Shown: positions 20,603-29,521, numbered from the stretch's first letter. The stretch is DNA of 64,000 nt from Caproicibacter sp047833665 (GCA_047833665.1 CP181261.1:1178001-1242000), one strand, 5' to 3'. The notes: generated from the letters alone by a model not told the origin. A program made the numbers and translations.

Positions 20603-22234
20603 ATGAGTATGTTTTGCTACCAATGCCAGGAAACTGCAGGAGGAAAAGGATGCACGATCCGTGGTGTATGCGGAAAAAATGAGGAAGTTGCCAAGCTTCA
20701 AGATCTTTTAGTTTATACCCTGAAGGGTATTTCCGAAATTGTGGTGAAAGGAAAACTGGATGTTAGTCAATTAAGGGAAACAAATTATCAGATGCTCAAT
20801 AGTTTGTTTATAACCATTACCAATGCAAATTTTGATCCCGAATCTATTGAACATCAAATCAGGAAGATGATTTCTATTAGAGATACTCTGCGGAAATCTG
20901 TTTCATCAGCTGATTTTCATGATGCTGCAACGTTCACCGTGGATTCCAGAGAGTCCATGCTGGAAAAAGCAAGTTCCATCGGCGTATTGGCTACGGAAGA
21001 TGAGGATATTCGCTCCCTGCGCGAGATGATCACATATGGACTAAAGGGAATGGCAGCGTATACAGAGCATGCCGCGAATATTGGTAAAGAGAACCTTGAA
21101 ATCAACAAGTTTATTTATGAAGCTCTTGCTGCAACATTGGACGATTCTCTCTCCGCAGACGATCTTGTCGCATTGACACTGAAAACGGGAGAATACGGCG
21201 TAAAAGCGATGGCACTTCTGGATGAAGCTAATACATCACGCTTTGGCAACCCCGAAATTACCAAGGTCAATATTGGAGTAAGAAAGAATCCTGCCATACT
21301 TGTTTCAGGGCACGATTTAACTGACTTAGAACAGCTGCTGGAGCAGACACAGGGAACAGGAGTGGATGTATATACCCACAGCGAAATGCTGCCGGCTCAC
21401 TATTATCCGGTTTTCAAAAAATATGAAAATTTTGTGGGCAACTACGGCAACTCTTGGTGGAAACAGCTCAGTGAATTTGAGTCGTTCCATGGACCCATTC
21501 TGTTTACAACAAACTGCATTGTACCGCCCAGAAGCGAAGAAGTCAGGAGCAGGATTTTTACCACCGGTTCTACGGGATATCCCGGATGCAAGTATATTGA
21601 ACCGGATGAAAATGGCAAAAAGGACTTTTCGGAAATTATTGCGCTTGCTAAAACACTTCCTGCACCCGAGGAAATCGAGTCAGGCAGCATTGTCGGCGGT
21701 TTTGCTCACAATCAGGTGATGGCTTTGGCCGATAAAATTGTGGATGCAGTGAAATCCGGAGCTATCAAGAAGTTCTTCGTTATGGCTGGCTGCGATGGCC
21801 GTATGAAGTCCAGAGAGTATTATACGGAGTTTGCTAAAAAATTACCGAAGGATACCGTTATTCTTACTGCAGGCTGCGCGAAATACCGCTATAATAAACT
21901 AAATCTCGGCGATATCGGTGGCATTCCGAGAGTGCTGGATGCAGGACAGTGCAACGACTCCTATTCACTTGCGGTGATTGCACTTAAATTGAAAGAGATA
22001 TTCGGTCTTGATGACATTAATCAGTTGCCAATTGCCTTTAATATTGCTTGGTATGAGCAAAAAGCTGTCATTGTACTTTTGGCACTTTTGTATCTGGGCG
22101 TGAAGAATATTCATCTTGGTCCAACCCTGCCGGGCTTCCTTTCGCCAAATGTTGCAAAAGTTTTGGTGGAGAAATTCGGAATTGCCGGTATTGGCACAGT
22201 TGATGATGATATCGAATTGTTTATGAATGCGTGA
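20603..22234 (+). CDS. hcp: Hydroxylamine reductase / hybrid cluster protein
   Basis: Hcp carries a 4Fe-4S and a 4Fe-2S-2O hybrid cluster and acts on hydroxylamine or nitric oxide under nitrosative stress. The 543 residues match the obligate-anaerobe class. The N-terminal cluster motif is C5-x2-C8-x8-C17-x5-C23. Hybrid-cluster ligands follow in TTNCIVPP, TGYPGCKYI, MAGCDGR and LTAGCAKYRYN. GGAGG lies 8 nt before the ATG. It is the second gene of the rubredoxin operon and ends with a terminator. No defect seen. Confidence 0.96.
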   Translation: MSMFCYQCQETAGGKGCTIRGVCGKNEEVAKLQDLLVYTLKGISEIVVKGKLDVSQLRETNYQMLNSLFITITNANFDPESIEHQIRKMISIRDTLRKSVSSADFHDAATFTVDSRESMLEKASSIGVLATEDEDIRSLREMITYGLKGMAAYTEHAANIGKENLEINKFIYEALAATLDDSLSADDLVALTLKTGEYGVKAMALLDEANTSRFGNPEITKVNIGVRKNPAILVSGHDLTDLEQLLEQTQGTGVDVYTHSEMLPAHYYPVFKKYENFVGNYGNSWWKQLSEFESFHGPILFTTNCIVPPRSEEVRSRIFTTGSTGYPGCKYIEPDENGKKDFSEIIALAKTLPAPEEIESGSIVGGFAHNQVMALADKIVDAVKSGAIKKFFVMAGCDGRMKSREYYTEFAKKLPKDTVILTAGCAKYRYNKLNLGDIGGIPRVLDAGQCNDSYSLAVIALKLKEIFGLDDINQLPIAFNIAWYEQKAVIVLLALLYLGVKNIHLGPTLPGFLSPNVAKVLVEKFGIAGIGTVDDDIELFMNA

Positions 22235-22249
22235 TTTAAAAAGATAAAC

Positions 22250-22291
22250 TGCGGTCTTCTGAAAGTTCAGACTTTTCAGAAGACCGCTTTT
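22250..22291 (+). terminator. Intrinsic terminator after hcp
   Basis: GCGGTCTTCTGAAAAGT-type long stem: GCGGTCTTCTGAAA pairs with TTTCAGAAGACCGC, followed by TTTT. Confidence 0.92.
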
Positions 22292-22414
22292 GATGTATGC
22301 AGCAGGAAAGAAATGTTCAGTTCTTTGGTATCCGACGTATTTACCCAAAAAAATAACGTTTGTGCATTCATTAAAATGTTTCTTATAAAGAAGGTGGTTA
22401 TATTTGGAAAAGGC

Positions 22415-22443
22415 TTGTATTTTATCGCCGTGTATGATATAAT
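22415..22443 (+). promoter_or_regulatory. Promoter of rpsB-tsf
   Basis: TTGTAT and TATAAT with a 17-nt spacer. It leaves a leader of about 95 nt with GC-rich pairing potential before rpsB, where S2 autoregulation could act. Confidence 0.65.
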
Positions 22444-22544
22444 ATTGTCCGCTATAACGCACGCCGATGCTTGGCCCAGGTGCCTTGTATGGTGGAGGGC
22501 TAAATTTTTTGCACGGCGGAGGAAAAACCAAGGAGGATTTAGTA

Positions 22545-23288
22545 ATGGCAGTAGTATCTATGAAACAGCTTTTGGAAGCAGGCGTCCATTTTGGACACCA
22601 GACCAGAAGATGGAACCCGAAAATGGCGGAGTACATCTTTACAGAACGCAACGGTATTTATATTATCGACTTGCAGAAAACTGCTCGTAAACTGGAAGAT
22701 GCATATAATTTTGTGCGCGACCTTTCAGCAGAAGGGAAATCTGTGCTGTTTGTAGGAACAAAGAAACAGGCACAGGATTCTATAAAGAATGAAGCAGAAC
22801 GCGCCGGCGCATTTTATGTGAATGCACGCTGGCTGGGCGGTATGCTTACAAATTTCCGCACGATTCGCCGCAGAATCGATCGCTTGAATCAGCTTAAAAC
22901 AATGGAAGAAGATGGTACGTTCGATCTTCTGCCCAAAAAAGAAGTTGGAAAGCTGAAACTTGAAATTGAGAAACTTGAGAAATTCCTTGGCGGTATTAAG
23001 GATATGAAGAGTCTTCCCGGTGCCTTGTTTATTGTAGATCCGCGCAAGGAAAGAATTGCTGTCGCAGAAGCGAGGAAGCTGAACATTCCGATTGTTGCAA
23101 TCGTTGATACAAACTGTGATCCGGATGAAATTGATTATGTAATTCCCGGCAACGATGATGCAATCCGTGCTGTGAAACTGATTTCTGAAACAATGGCAAA
23201 TGCCATTTTAGAAGGTAGAGAAGGCCGTATGGGTGCAGCGGCTGAGACTGAACAGGAAGAGGAACCGGAGGAAAGCGCTGCTGAATAA
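22545..23288 (+). CDS. rpsB: 30S ribosomal protein S2
   Basis: S2 is a late-binding protein of the 30S head. The 247 residues start MAVVSMKQLLEAGVHFGHQTRRWNP, the family signature. The coiled-coil insert lies near 95-150 and PGNDDAIRAVKLI near the end. The C-terminal tail is rich in Glu (TEQEEEPEESAAE), common in Clostridia. AAGGAGG lies about 8 nt before the ATG. It is followed by tsf after 48 nt, the conserved bacterial pair. Confidence 0.97.
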   Translation: MAVVSMKQLLEAGVHFGHQTRRWNPKMAEYIFTERNGIYIIDLQKTARKLEDAYNFVRDLSAEGKSVLFVGTKKQAQDSIKNEAERAGAFYVNARWLGGMLTNFRTIRRRIDRLNQLKTMEEDGTFDLLPKKEVGKLKLEIEKLEKFLGGIKDMKSLPGALFIVDPRKERIAVAEARKLNIPIVAIVDTNCDPDEIDYVIPGNDDAIRAVKLISETMANAILEGREGRMGAAAETEQEEEPEESAAE

Positions 23289-23336
23289 TTCGCTTTCCTG
23301 TTAAAATAGTATAGATGAAGCGGAGGAATTTGGAAG

Positions 23337-24251
23337 ATGGCATTTACTGCAAAAGATGTTGCAGCTCTTCGTGCAAAGACCGGCTGTGGCATGATGGACT
23401 GTAAAAAAGCGCTGGAAGCTTCCGGCGGAGATATGGATAAGGCAATCGATTTTCTGCGTGAGAAAGGTCTTGCTGCTGCTACAAAAAAAGCAGGACGTAT
23501 TGCTGCGGAAGGTCTTGCCAGTGTGGTTCTCAATGACGCCGGTAATGTGGGTGTTGTTATTGAGGTTAATGCTGAGACCGACTTTGTTGCAAAGAACGCA
23601 GAATTTCAGGAATTTGTTAAAACCTGTGCCAATACGGTGATTGAACAGAATCCGGCTGATGTGGAAGCTCTGCTTGCTTGCAAGGCTTCAGGATCTGATG
23701 AGACGATTGACGCAATTTTAAAAGAGAAAATTCTTAAAATTGGTGAAAATATCAAAATTCGCAGATTCCGTCGTATGGAAGGTGTCTTAGGCGGCTATAT
23801 CCATGCGGATGGCAAAATCGGTGTTCTTACAAAGTTTGAGACAAGTGCTGAAATTGCCGCAAAACCGGAATTCGAAGAGTATGCAAAGAATGTCTGCATG
23901 CAAATTGCCGCTATTGCGCCTCAGTACTTGAATGAAGAAAGCGTACCGGCAGATGTTGTTGAGCATGAGAAAGGCATTTTGAAACAGCAGGTTTTGGATT
24001 CTGGAAAACCGGAAGCAATTGCCGAAAAAATTGTTACCGGCAGATTGAAGAAATTCTTTAAGGAAATCTGCCTTGGGGACCAGCCTTATGTTAAGAATGA
24101 TAAGCTTACCATTCAGGAATACACTGAGCAGACTGCAAAACAGCTTGGCGGAACGATTAAGATTGTGGATTTTGTACGCTTTGAAAAGGGCGAAGGCCTT
24201 GAAAAACGTCAGGATAATTTTGCAGATGAAGTTGCCGGTATGGTTAAGTAA
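23337..24251 (+). CDS. tsf: Elongation factor Ts
   Basis: EF-Ts is the nucleotide-exchange factor of EF-Tu. The 304 residues include the N-terminal UBA-like module (ALRAKTGCGMMDCKKAL, residues 9-25) and the first core signature with EVNAETDFVAKN near 80-91. The second subdomain and C-terminal module are present. GGAGG precedes the ATG. It closes the rpsB-tsf operon and is followed by a terminator, into whose tail an ISL3 element has inserted. Confidence 0.97.
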   Translation: MAFTAKDVAALRAKTGCGMMDCKKALEASGGDMDKAIDFLREKGLAAATKKAGRIAAEGLASVVLNDAGNVGVVIEVNAETDFVAKNAEFQEFVKTCANTVIEQNPADVEALLACKASGSDETIDAILKEKILKIGENIKIRRFRRMEGVLGGYIHADGKIGVLTKFETSAEIAAKPEFEEYAKNVCMQIAAIAPQYLNEESVPADVVEHEKGILKQQVLDSGKPEAIAEKIVTGRLKKFFKEICLGDQPYVKNDKLTIQEYTEQTAKQLGGTIKIVDFVRFEKGEGLEKRQDNFADEVAGMVK

Positions 24252-24271
24252 TTGAGTTGAACGGATATTTT

Positions 24272-24303
24272 AGCAGCGCAGTTATTTCTGCGCTGCTTTT
24301 GTA
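24272..24303 (+). terminator. Intrinsic terminator after tsf
   Basis: A 10-bp stem (AGCAGCGCAG with CTGCGCTGCT), 6-nt loop and TTTTG. An ISL3 element begins 10 nt past the stem. Confidence 0.92.
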
Positions 24304-24307
24304 TTAT

Positions 24308-25687
24308 GGCTCTATAATAAATGTTGGGGTGTGACGAATAGGCCTGCGAAAAAAGAGCAAAAAAGTAGAGCATATTCGATGAAAAACCTTTAAAATGGAA
24401 ATTACCACTATCCCATATTGGAGGTCATCGATATGCTCTGTACTTATTCTACCGAAAAATTGCTAGGATTAAAAGGGGTAATCGTAAAAAATGTGAGGCA
24501 ATTGCCCGATAAAACGGAAATTTTTATTGAGTTACCAAGAAAGCCGCATGTTTGCCCTTGCTGTGGATATCAGACCAGCTATGTCCATGATTACCGTTGT
24601 CAAACAGTAAAAGACATCCCTGCTTTTGGTAAACACACTAGTTTGATTCTCCGAAAGCGCCGGTATCGCTGCCATTCTTGTGGAAAGCGTTTCTTTGAAG
24701 ATAACTCGTTTCTGCCGAGATATCACCGCATCACAAATCGTTTAGCCGCGTATATCATTTCAAAGCTGTCTGACGTGCGTTCTTTCACCAGTGTAGCACG
24801 TGAAGTAAATCTATCTGTTTCAACTATTATCCGGCTTTTCGATTGTATCCACTATGGAAAACCGCAGCAATTACCTGAAGTTGTGTCGATTGATGAGTTT
24901 AAAGGCAATACAAGTGGCGAGAAATATCAGTGCATTCTGACCGATCCGGTTCGTCACCAAATCCTTGATATTCTTCCTGCTCGATACAACCACAAACTGA
25001 GAGAATATTTCGGCCGGCTTGACCGTTCTAAAACGAAGCATTTCGTCAGCGATATGTGGAGCACATATGCCAATATTGCTCAGACATATTTTAAAAATTC
25101 AAACTATGTCATTGACAAATATCATTACATTCGTCAAGTATTTTGGGCCTTTGAAGCCATTCGCAAGGAAGAACAGAAAAAGTTCAGCAAAACCCGAAGA
25201 ATTTATTTTAAACGCTCCCGAATCTTGCTGAACAAACGATACCAATTTCTCACTCCAGAGCAAAGACAACAGGTTAACATTATGCTTTATACAAGCAACC
25301 GTCTGCTGACAGCCTACTCTCTGAAAGAACAGTTTTTCAAAGTCCTTGAATCTTCTGACAGTGTGTCTGCACGGACAGCGCTGTCTCATTGGATTATGGC
25401 CGCACAAAACAGTGGTCTTTCAAGATTTGTTGCTTGTGCAAATACCATGATTCGCTGGTCAAGAGGTATTCTAAATTCGTTTGATTGCTCTTACACCAAC
25501 GGTTTTACCGAAGGGGTTAACAACAAGATTAAGGTTCTTAAACGCAATGCCTACGGTTATCGTAATTTTCGTCGCTTCCGCAATCGCATTCTTCATATGT
25601 TCCATCATTCAACGAAAAATGGAGCAGCTTAACGCCGCTCCATTCGGTGTTTCCATTTTGGGTGACCCCAACTATTGACATAGAGCC
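24308..25687 (+). mobile_element. ISL3-family insertion sequence, copy 2
   Basis: A 1,380-bp element with the same inverted ends as copy 1. It is bounded by a 7-bp repeat GTATTAT (24301-24307 and 25688-25694), one shorter than the 8 bp of copy 1. The copies are similar but clearly diverged by many silent changes, so they are not a recent duplication of one another. Confidence 0.93.
24433..25632 (+). CDS. ISL3-family transposase (copy 2)
   Basis: Full-length ISL3 transposase with the zinc finger, CHSCGKRFFE and DDE residues in VSIDEFKGN, HFVSDMWSTY and TNGFTEGVNN, all as in copy 1. The start is set at the ATG matching copy 1 (399 residues); the frame is open 5 codons further upstream from 24418. 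No disruption is seen, so this copy is probably competent. Confidence 0.93.
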   Translation: MLCTYSTEKLLGLKGVIVKNVRQLPDKTEIFIELPRKPHVCPCCGYQTSYVHDYRCQTVKDIPAFGKHTSLILRKRRYRCHSCGKRFFEDNSFLPRYHRITNRLAAYIISKLSDVRSFTSVAREVNLSVSTIIRLFDCIHYGKPQQLPEVVSIDEFKGNTSGEKYQCILTDPVRHQILDILPARYNHKLREYFGRLDRSKTKHFVSDMWSTYANIAQTYFKNSNYVIDKYHYIRQVFWAFEAIRKEEQKKFSKTRRIYFKRSRILLNKRYQFLTPEQRQQVNIMLYTSNRLLTAYSLKEQFFKVLESSDSVSARTALSHWIMAAQNSGLSRFVACANTMIRWSRGILNSFDCSYTNGFTEGVNNKIKVLKRNAYGYRNFRRFRNRILHMFHHSTKNGAA

Positions 25688-25708
25688 GTATTATTATTGA
25701 GGTGTATG

Positions 25709-26254
25709 ATGATTAATACGCTGCGGATTCAAAAATCCAACCGAAAAACCATGTCGCTTTCCATAACAAAAGAAGGAGAAATCTTAGTAAAAGCACCGTC
25801 CTTTCTACGTGATGAAGAAATTGCCGCCTTTGTTCAAAAACACCGGGGATGGATTTTAAAGCAGATTGCTCTTTGGAAAGAGCGAACTGAGAGGGAAAAG
25901 GCATTGATGCTAACGCCGGAGAAAGTTGAGGCACTCAAAAAGCGTGCACAGATATACCTAAATGACCGCGTTCAACATTATAGCAAAATAATGAATGTTC
26001 ATCCAACCGGAATAAAAATTACATCGGCAAAGACTCGTTGGGGTTCCTGCAGTCCGAAAAACAGCTTGTGTTTTTCCTATCGGCTTATGTTATTAGATCC
26101 TGAAGCAATTGACTATGTTGTTGTGCATGAATTGGCGCATATCCGCGAAAAGAATCATGGTCCGGACTTTTATCGAGAGGTTGAAAGATATTTGCCTGAT
26201 TATAAGCAGAGAATTGCTTTGTTGAAAGAATGTCAGAGAAAAATTGGGTTATAA
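25709..26254 (+). CDS. YgjP-type metal-dependent hydrolase (SprT-like, DUF45)
   Basis: A ~181-residue zinc-metallopeptidase-like protein. The core shows the conserved TRWGSCSPKNSLCFSYRLMLLDP block, then the zinc motif HELAHIREKNHGPDFY, with two His and Glu of HExxH and a later His. Family members are called M48-like or YgjP; one has been linked to UTP pyrophosphatase activity, which I do not infer here. The start is set at the second of two ATGs because GAGGTG is better spaced for it. ISL3 copy 2 ends only 21 nt upstream, so any native promoter between it and tsf has been displaced, and transcription may come from within the element. Confidence 0.85.
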   Translation: MINTLRIQKSNRKTMSLSITKEGEILVKAPSFLRDEEIAAFVQKHRGWILKQIALWKERTEREKALMLTPEKVEALKKRAQIYLNDRVQHYSKIMNVHPTGIKITSAKTRWGSCSPKNSLCFSYRLMLLDPEAIDYVVVHELAHIREKNHGPDFYREVERYLPDYKQRIALLKECQRKIGL

Positions 26255-26328
26255 GATTGATATCTGCTTGTAAAAATGTCATCCCTAAGGAAAATTGGGA
26301 TTTTATACATTTTACGAGTAAAAAACAA

Positions 26329-26365
26329 GGGGCAGTCAACTTCTGTCTGTGACTGCCCCTATAAT
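26329..26365. terminator. Bidirectional terminator between YgjP-type gene and cstA
   Basis: GGGGCAGTCA pairs with TGACTGCCCC around an 11-nt loop, with A-rich sequence before and T-containing sequence after. It lies between convergent genes. Confidence 0.8.
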
Positions 26366-26401
26366 TTGTAAATTCTTATTTATATCACGAAGGAGTTATT
26401 T

Positions 26402-27862
26402 TTACGCCTGTGCTGCTTCTGCTGGAGTATTATCAATTTTCTTAGAATTGGGAAGCACACCTTTGACGAAGTAAATCACAGCGCAGATAACTGCAAATAT
26501 GATTCCTGCCGGATAGGCGATGGAAGTGGAAAGATTTAAGCATTCCGGAGCCATGAAGAAATATGTGCAGGTTACGGCAGACATAAATGTTGCCGGAATT
26601 GCCGCAATCAGGGATACCATGGAAGCTTTTTTCCATTTGCACAGGTAAGCTGCGCCGCTCCAAAGGACGATCATAGCGAGCGTCTGGTTGGACCATGAGA
26701 AATATCTCCAAACAATGGAGAAATCCATCTGGGTTAAAATTCCGCCCACGGCAAGCAACGGAATGGTAACAGCAAGACGCTTTGGAACTTGTGTTTGGTC
26801 AACATGGAACCAGTCCGCAATGGTAAGCCTTGCACTGCGGAAAGCAGTATCTGCGGAAGTAATGGGGCAGATACCCACGCCAAGCACTGTCAAAACAACA
26901 CCGACAGGCCCAAGTAAGCCTTTACCAATCTGATAAACGATTTGAGACTGGTTGTTTTGTACGGCAGCATTTGCCTCAAACAAACCTTGAATACCGCCGT
27001 CATAGAAGGACATACCGGCAGCAGCCCAAATCAGAGCAATAATGCCTTCGGAAATCATTGCTCCATAGAAAATTTTCCGCGCATCTTTTTCATCACTGAC
27101 GCAGCGTGCAATTAAAGGAGACTGGGTGGAATGGAATCCGGAGCAGGCACCGCAGGCAACTGTAACAAACATCAGAGACCATATGGGCTTGCCTGCAGGA
27201 TGAAGATTTGCCAGCTGCATTTCCGGTATACTGGCTGTGCGCTCAATTAACGTACCGCCGCCAACACCGATGCACATGATAATCAGCAAAATGCCAAACA
27301 CCGGGTACGCTTTGCCGATGATCTTATCAATCGGGAAGAGTGTTGCTAAGAAGTAGTAAACAAGCAAAATTACCAGCCAGACATTTTTATTCATAGCATC
27401 TGGAGTCAACATCGCCAATAAACCGGCAGGTCCGCTGGTAAAAGTTGCACCGATTAAGACCAAAAGGATAACTGTGAACACCCGCATGACCTGAAGCATG
27501 AATTTACCCAAATAGGTACCGACAATTTCAGAAATGGATGCACCGTCGTTACGGATAGACAGCATGCCGCTTGTGTAGTCATGCACGCCGCCGGCGAAAA
27601 TAGAGCCGAGGACGATCCAGAAATACACAACAGGTCCCCACAAAGCACCTGCCAATGCACCAAAAATCGGACCAAGTCCTGCAATGTTCAGCAATTGGAT
27701 GAGGTATGCTCGTGGTGTTGAAAGAGGTATGTAGTCAACACCGTCAGGGTGCTTTACACAAGGCGTAGGTGCTTGATAAGGCTGATACACTTTGTCGACT
27801 ACCTTGCCGTAAGTTAGGTAACCGACAATTAAGAGTATCAGTGCCACAAAAAAGGTGATCAT
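26402..27862 (-). CDS. cstA: Carbon starvation protein A family transporter
   Basis: A multi-pass membrane transporter of 486 residues with the CstA core. The N-terminal YLTYGKVVDKVYQP segment is followed by DGVDYIPLSTPRAYLIQLLNIAGLGPIFGA and then many hydrophobic spans. CstA proteins take up peptides or pyruvate under nutrient limitation. This is the shorter form, close to those of Clostridia and Negativicutes. The ATG start at 27862 has GGAGGG upstream; 23 further in-frame codons upstream look untranslated. It is transcribed alone. Confidence 0.92.
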   Translation of the reverse strand: MITFFVALILLIVGYLTYGKVVDKVYQPYQAPTPCVKHPDGVDYIPLSTPRAYLIQLLNIAGLGPIFGALAGALWGPVVYFWIVLGSIFAGGVHDYTSGMLSIRNDGASISEIVGTYLGKFMLQVMRVFTVILLVLIGATFTSGPAGLLAMLTPDAMNKNVWLVILLVYYFLATLFPIDKIIGKAYPVFGILLIIMCIGVGGGTLIERTASIPEMQLANLHPAGKPIWSLMFVTVACGACSGFHSTQSPLIARCVSDEKDARKIFYGAMISEGIIALIWAAAGMSFYDGGIQGLFEANAAVQNNQSQIVYQIGKGLLGPVGVVLTVLGVGICPITSADTAFRSARLTIADWFHVDQTQVPKRLAVTIPLLAVGGILTQMDFSIVWRYFSWSNQTLAMIVLWSGAAYLCKWKKASMVSLIAAIPATFMSAVTCTYFFMAPECLNLSTSIAYPAGIIFAVICAVIYFVKGVLPNSKKIDNTPAEAAQA

Positions 27863-28108
27863 GTAAACTCCCTCCATGTGAATGATTGTGAATAAATTGT
27901 AACGCAATTGATGTAGATATTCAACAATCATTTTTCACAAGAAAGGATATATTTTTTTAGTTTTACACATTTTTTTTTATTTATAATATTTAATTGCAAT
28001 TATAATTATTTGTCAATAATGCATAATTGCTATTAATCAGTCAAAAAAACAGCACAAAAAGACAAAAATTTTCTATCGATTATTGTGAATTTAGAATAAA
28101 GAATATGG
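27863..28108. other. A/T-rich intergenic region upstream of cstA
   Basis: About 245 nt separating the 3' end of the DUF4364 gene from cstA, both on the minus strand. It is very A/T-rich with several short T/A runs, and probably holds the cstA promoter. I see no confident box pair or riboswitch. Confidence 0.4.
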
Positions 28109-28708
28109 TCATTTGCTTCCTCGCTTTGTTTGTGGAATTAAATCCGCTGCCATGTCATTTTGGCCGGTCACAAGCGCAAGGAGCATTCTGTAAACAGTTT
28201 CCGGGGAGCGATAAAAATTGTCTTTGACCATGTTAGCTTGGTACAGGTCGGGGACATAAAGGGAAATTTTCATTAAATCCATGTCTCCACCGGAAATGTG
28301 GCAAATTACATTGTATCCTCGATCCACTTTTACAAATTCCACATGGTTTTCACGCTGACGTTTCGCGTCTGCCAGCAATCGAATTGCCGCTCCTACAGCT
28401 TTGTCTCGTACGGAAGGCGGCAGGGCAGTATCAAGCTGTTTTGCGATGATTTTTCCATTTTTACCTAAAACGAGTATGCTAGAGTTGTCATTTTCGTAGC
28501 AAAGAATTCCTTTCTGGCACATTTCAGCGATGGCATCGGCCACTTCAAAGTAATTTGCCAGTCCATTTGCCTGCATAATTTGGATGATGTCATCTTTTTT
28601 TAATGGTGCATCAACACTGTCCAGAAGATAACAAATCAAAATCCGAATTTCGTTTTTTGTTCTCAGGCCGCCAGGTTCAATGCCAGCGGTAAAAGCATCA
28701 TAAGCCAC
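28109..28708 (-). CDS. DUF4364 family protein
   Basis: A 199-residue protein common in Clostridia as a single gene. The N-terminal part (residues ~15-90) looks like a winged helix: NEIRILICYLLDSVDAPLKKDDIIQIM, then a second helix and a CYENDNSSILVLGKNGK wing. The C-terminal half is mixed alpha/beta with no catalytic motif. A transcriptional role is a reasonable guess but unproven. Its start overlaps the end of the upstream XRE-type frame by 11 nt, a geometry that depends on a possible frameshift in that gene. Confidence 0.8.
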   Translation of the reverse strand: MAYDAFTAGIEPGGLRTKNEIRILICYLLDSVDAPLKKDDIIQIMQANGLANYFEVADAIAEMCQKGILCYENDNSSILVLGKNGKIIAKQLDTALPPSVRDKAVGAAIRLLADAKRQRENHVEFVKVDRGYNVICHISGGDMDLMKISLYVPDLYQANMVKDNFYRSPETVYRMLLALVTGQNDMAADLIPQTKRGSK

Positions 28709-29255
28709 GTGTGAAGCACCCCCGCTTTTTTATCATTTTACCATAGAATATGTATGATGAAAAGGCGAAGAAAGGGAGGGCAATAGAAAATCCCGCCGTT
28801 GTACAGCGGGATAATTTTACTTTTTTTTGTTCCTCATTAGTTTGCCGGTATTTTTTCATATATTCCAGCAACTTTGCTTTCTCTTCATCGGAGTAAGTTC
28901 TAAAAAGTCCCACAAGCTCTTTTTCCTGTGGTGATAGTTCATAAATATGGCTGGAGTTTTTTTTGCCGCTCACATATTCTCGATTCGTTCTGTTGTCTGC
29001 TACGGGATAAGGATTCGATTCATCCGCTAAAAGTTCGCTAATGGAAATATTAAAGATTTTTGCCAGCGTGATAAGGGCGGAAACGTCCGGTGTGGTTTTG
29101 CCAATTTCATAATACGAATAAGTGGATCGGTCAACATTTAAAATTTTAGCAATCTGACTCTGAGTGTAGCCGCTTTTGATGCGCAGTTCACGCAACCGTT
29201 CATTAATGCGAATTTTTGTCAATTGTAATTCGCCTCTTTTGCTGTTTTCACCCAT
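28698..29255 (-). CDS. XRE-family transcriptional regulator with odd C-terminal extension
   Basis: A 185-residue DNA-binding protein. The helix-turn-helix is at residues ~15-70 (RLRELRIKSGYTQSQIAKILNVDRSTYSYYEIGKTTPD). A short linker follows, then a helical region with LSPQEKELVGLFRTYSDEEKAKLLEYMKKY, typical of small clostridial XRE regulators. After EEQKK the frame crosses a run of 8 A and continues about 45 residues through what looks like a terminator hairpin. One A fewer would end the protein at once. The extension contains a hydrophobic stretch but has no family resemblance, so it is probably not native. Confidence 0.8.
   Translation of the reverse strand: MGENSKRGELQLTKIRINERLRELRIKSGYTQSQIAKILNVDRSTYSYYEIGKTTPDVSALITLAKIFNISISELLADESNPYPVADNRTNREYVSGKKNSSHIYELSPQEKELVGLFRTYSDEEKAKLLEYMKKYRQTNEEQKKVKLSRCTTAGFSIALPFFAFSSYIFYGKMIKKRGCFTRGL
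28786..28814 (-). terminator. Possible terminator inside the XRE gene extension
   Basis: On the minus strand, ATCCCGCTG and CGGCGGGAT flank a short TACAA loop and are followed by TTTTC. Its position just past the A8 run supports the view that the regulator normally ends there. Confidence 0.55.
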
Positions 29256-29375
29256 GCAAACATAATGACTGTTCGATATATTAATTATTATATATTTATT
29301 CGTGAACTTATTATAATTTTAGTGACTATTATTCACAATTTTACAAAGGCGGCTGTTTTTTTACAAAAAAATCAC

Positions 29376-29404
29376 TTGACGCACACAGAAATGTTTAGTA
29401 TAAT
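29376..29404 (+). promoter_or_regulatory. Promoter of tRNA-Thr with duplicated -10 region
   Basis: TTGACG and TATAAT with a 17-nt spacer. The 17-nt unit AGTATAATATCCTAGTC is repeated in tandem at 29397-29413 and 29414-29430, so a second TATAAT lies 17 nt downstream. Confidence 0.7.
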
Positions 29405-29430
29405 ATCCTAGTCAGTATAATATCCTAGTC
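29397..29430 (+). repeat. 17-bp tandem duplication spanning the -10 box
   Basis: Two exact head-to-tail copies of AGTATAATATCCTAGTC directly before tRNA-Thr. The duplication moves the transcription start relative to the tRNA by 17 nt. Confidence 0.9.
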
Positions 29431-29439
29431 AGCTGAATT

Positions 29440-29515
29440 GCTACTGTGGCTCAGTTGGTAGAGCAGCGCATTCGTAATGCGCAGGTCGTCAGTTCGAGTC
29501 TGACCAGTAGCTCCA
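29440..29515 (+). tRNA. tRNA-Thr (anticodon CGT)
   Basis: Acceptor stem GCTACTG pairs with CAGTAGC. Anticodon stem-loop GCGCA-TTCGTAA-TGCGC gives CGT, reading ACG. CCA is encoded. It stands alone with its own promoter and terminator. Confidence 0.95.
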
Positions 29516-29521
29516 GATATC

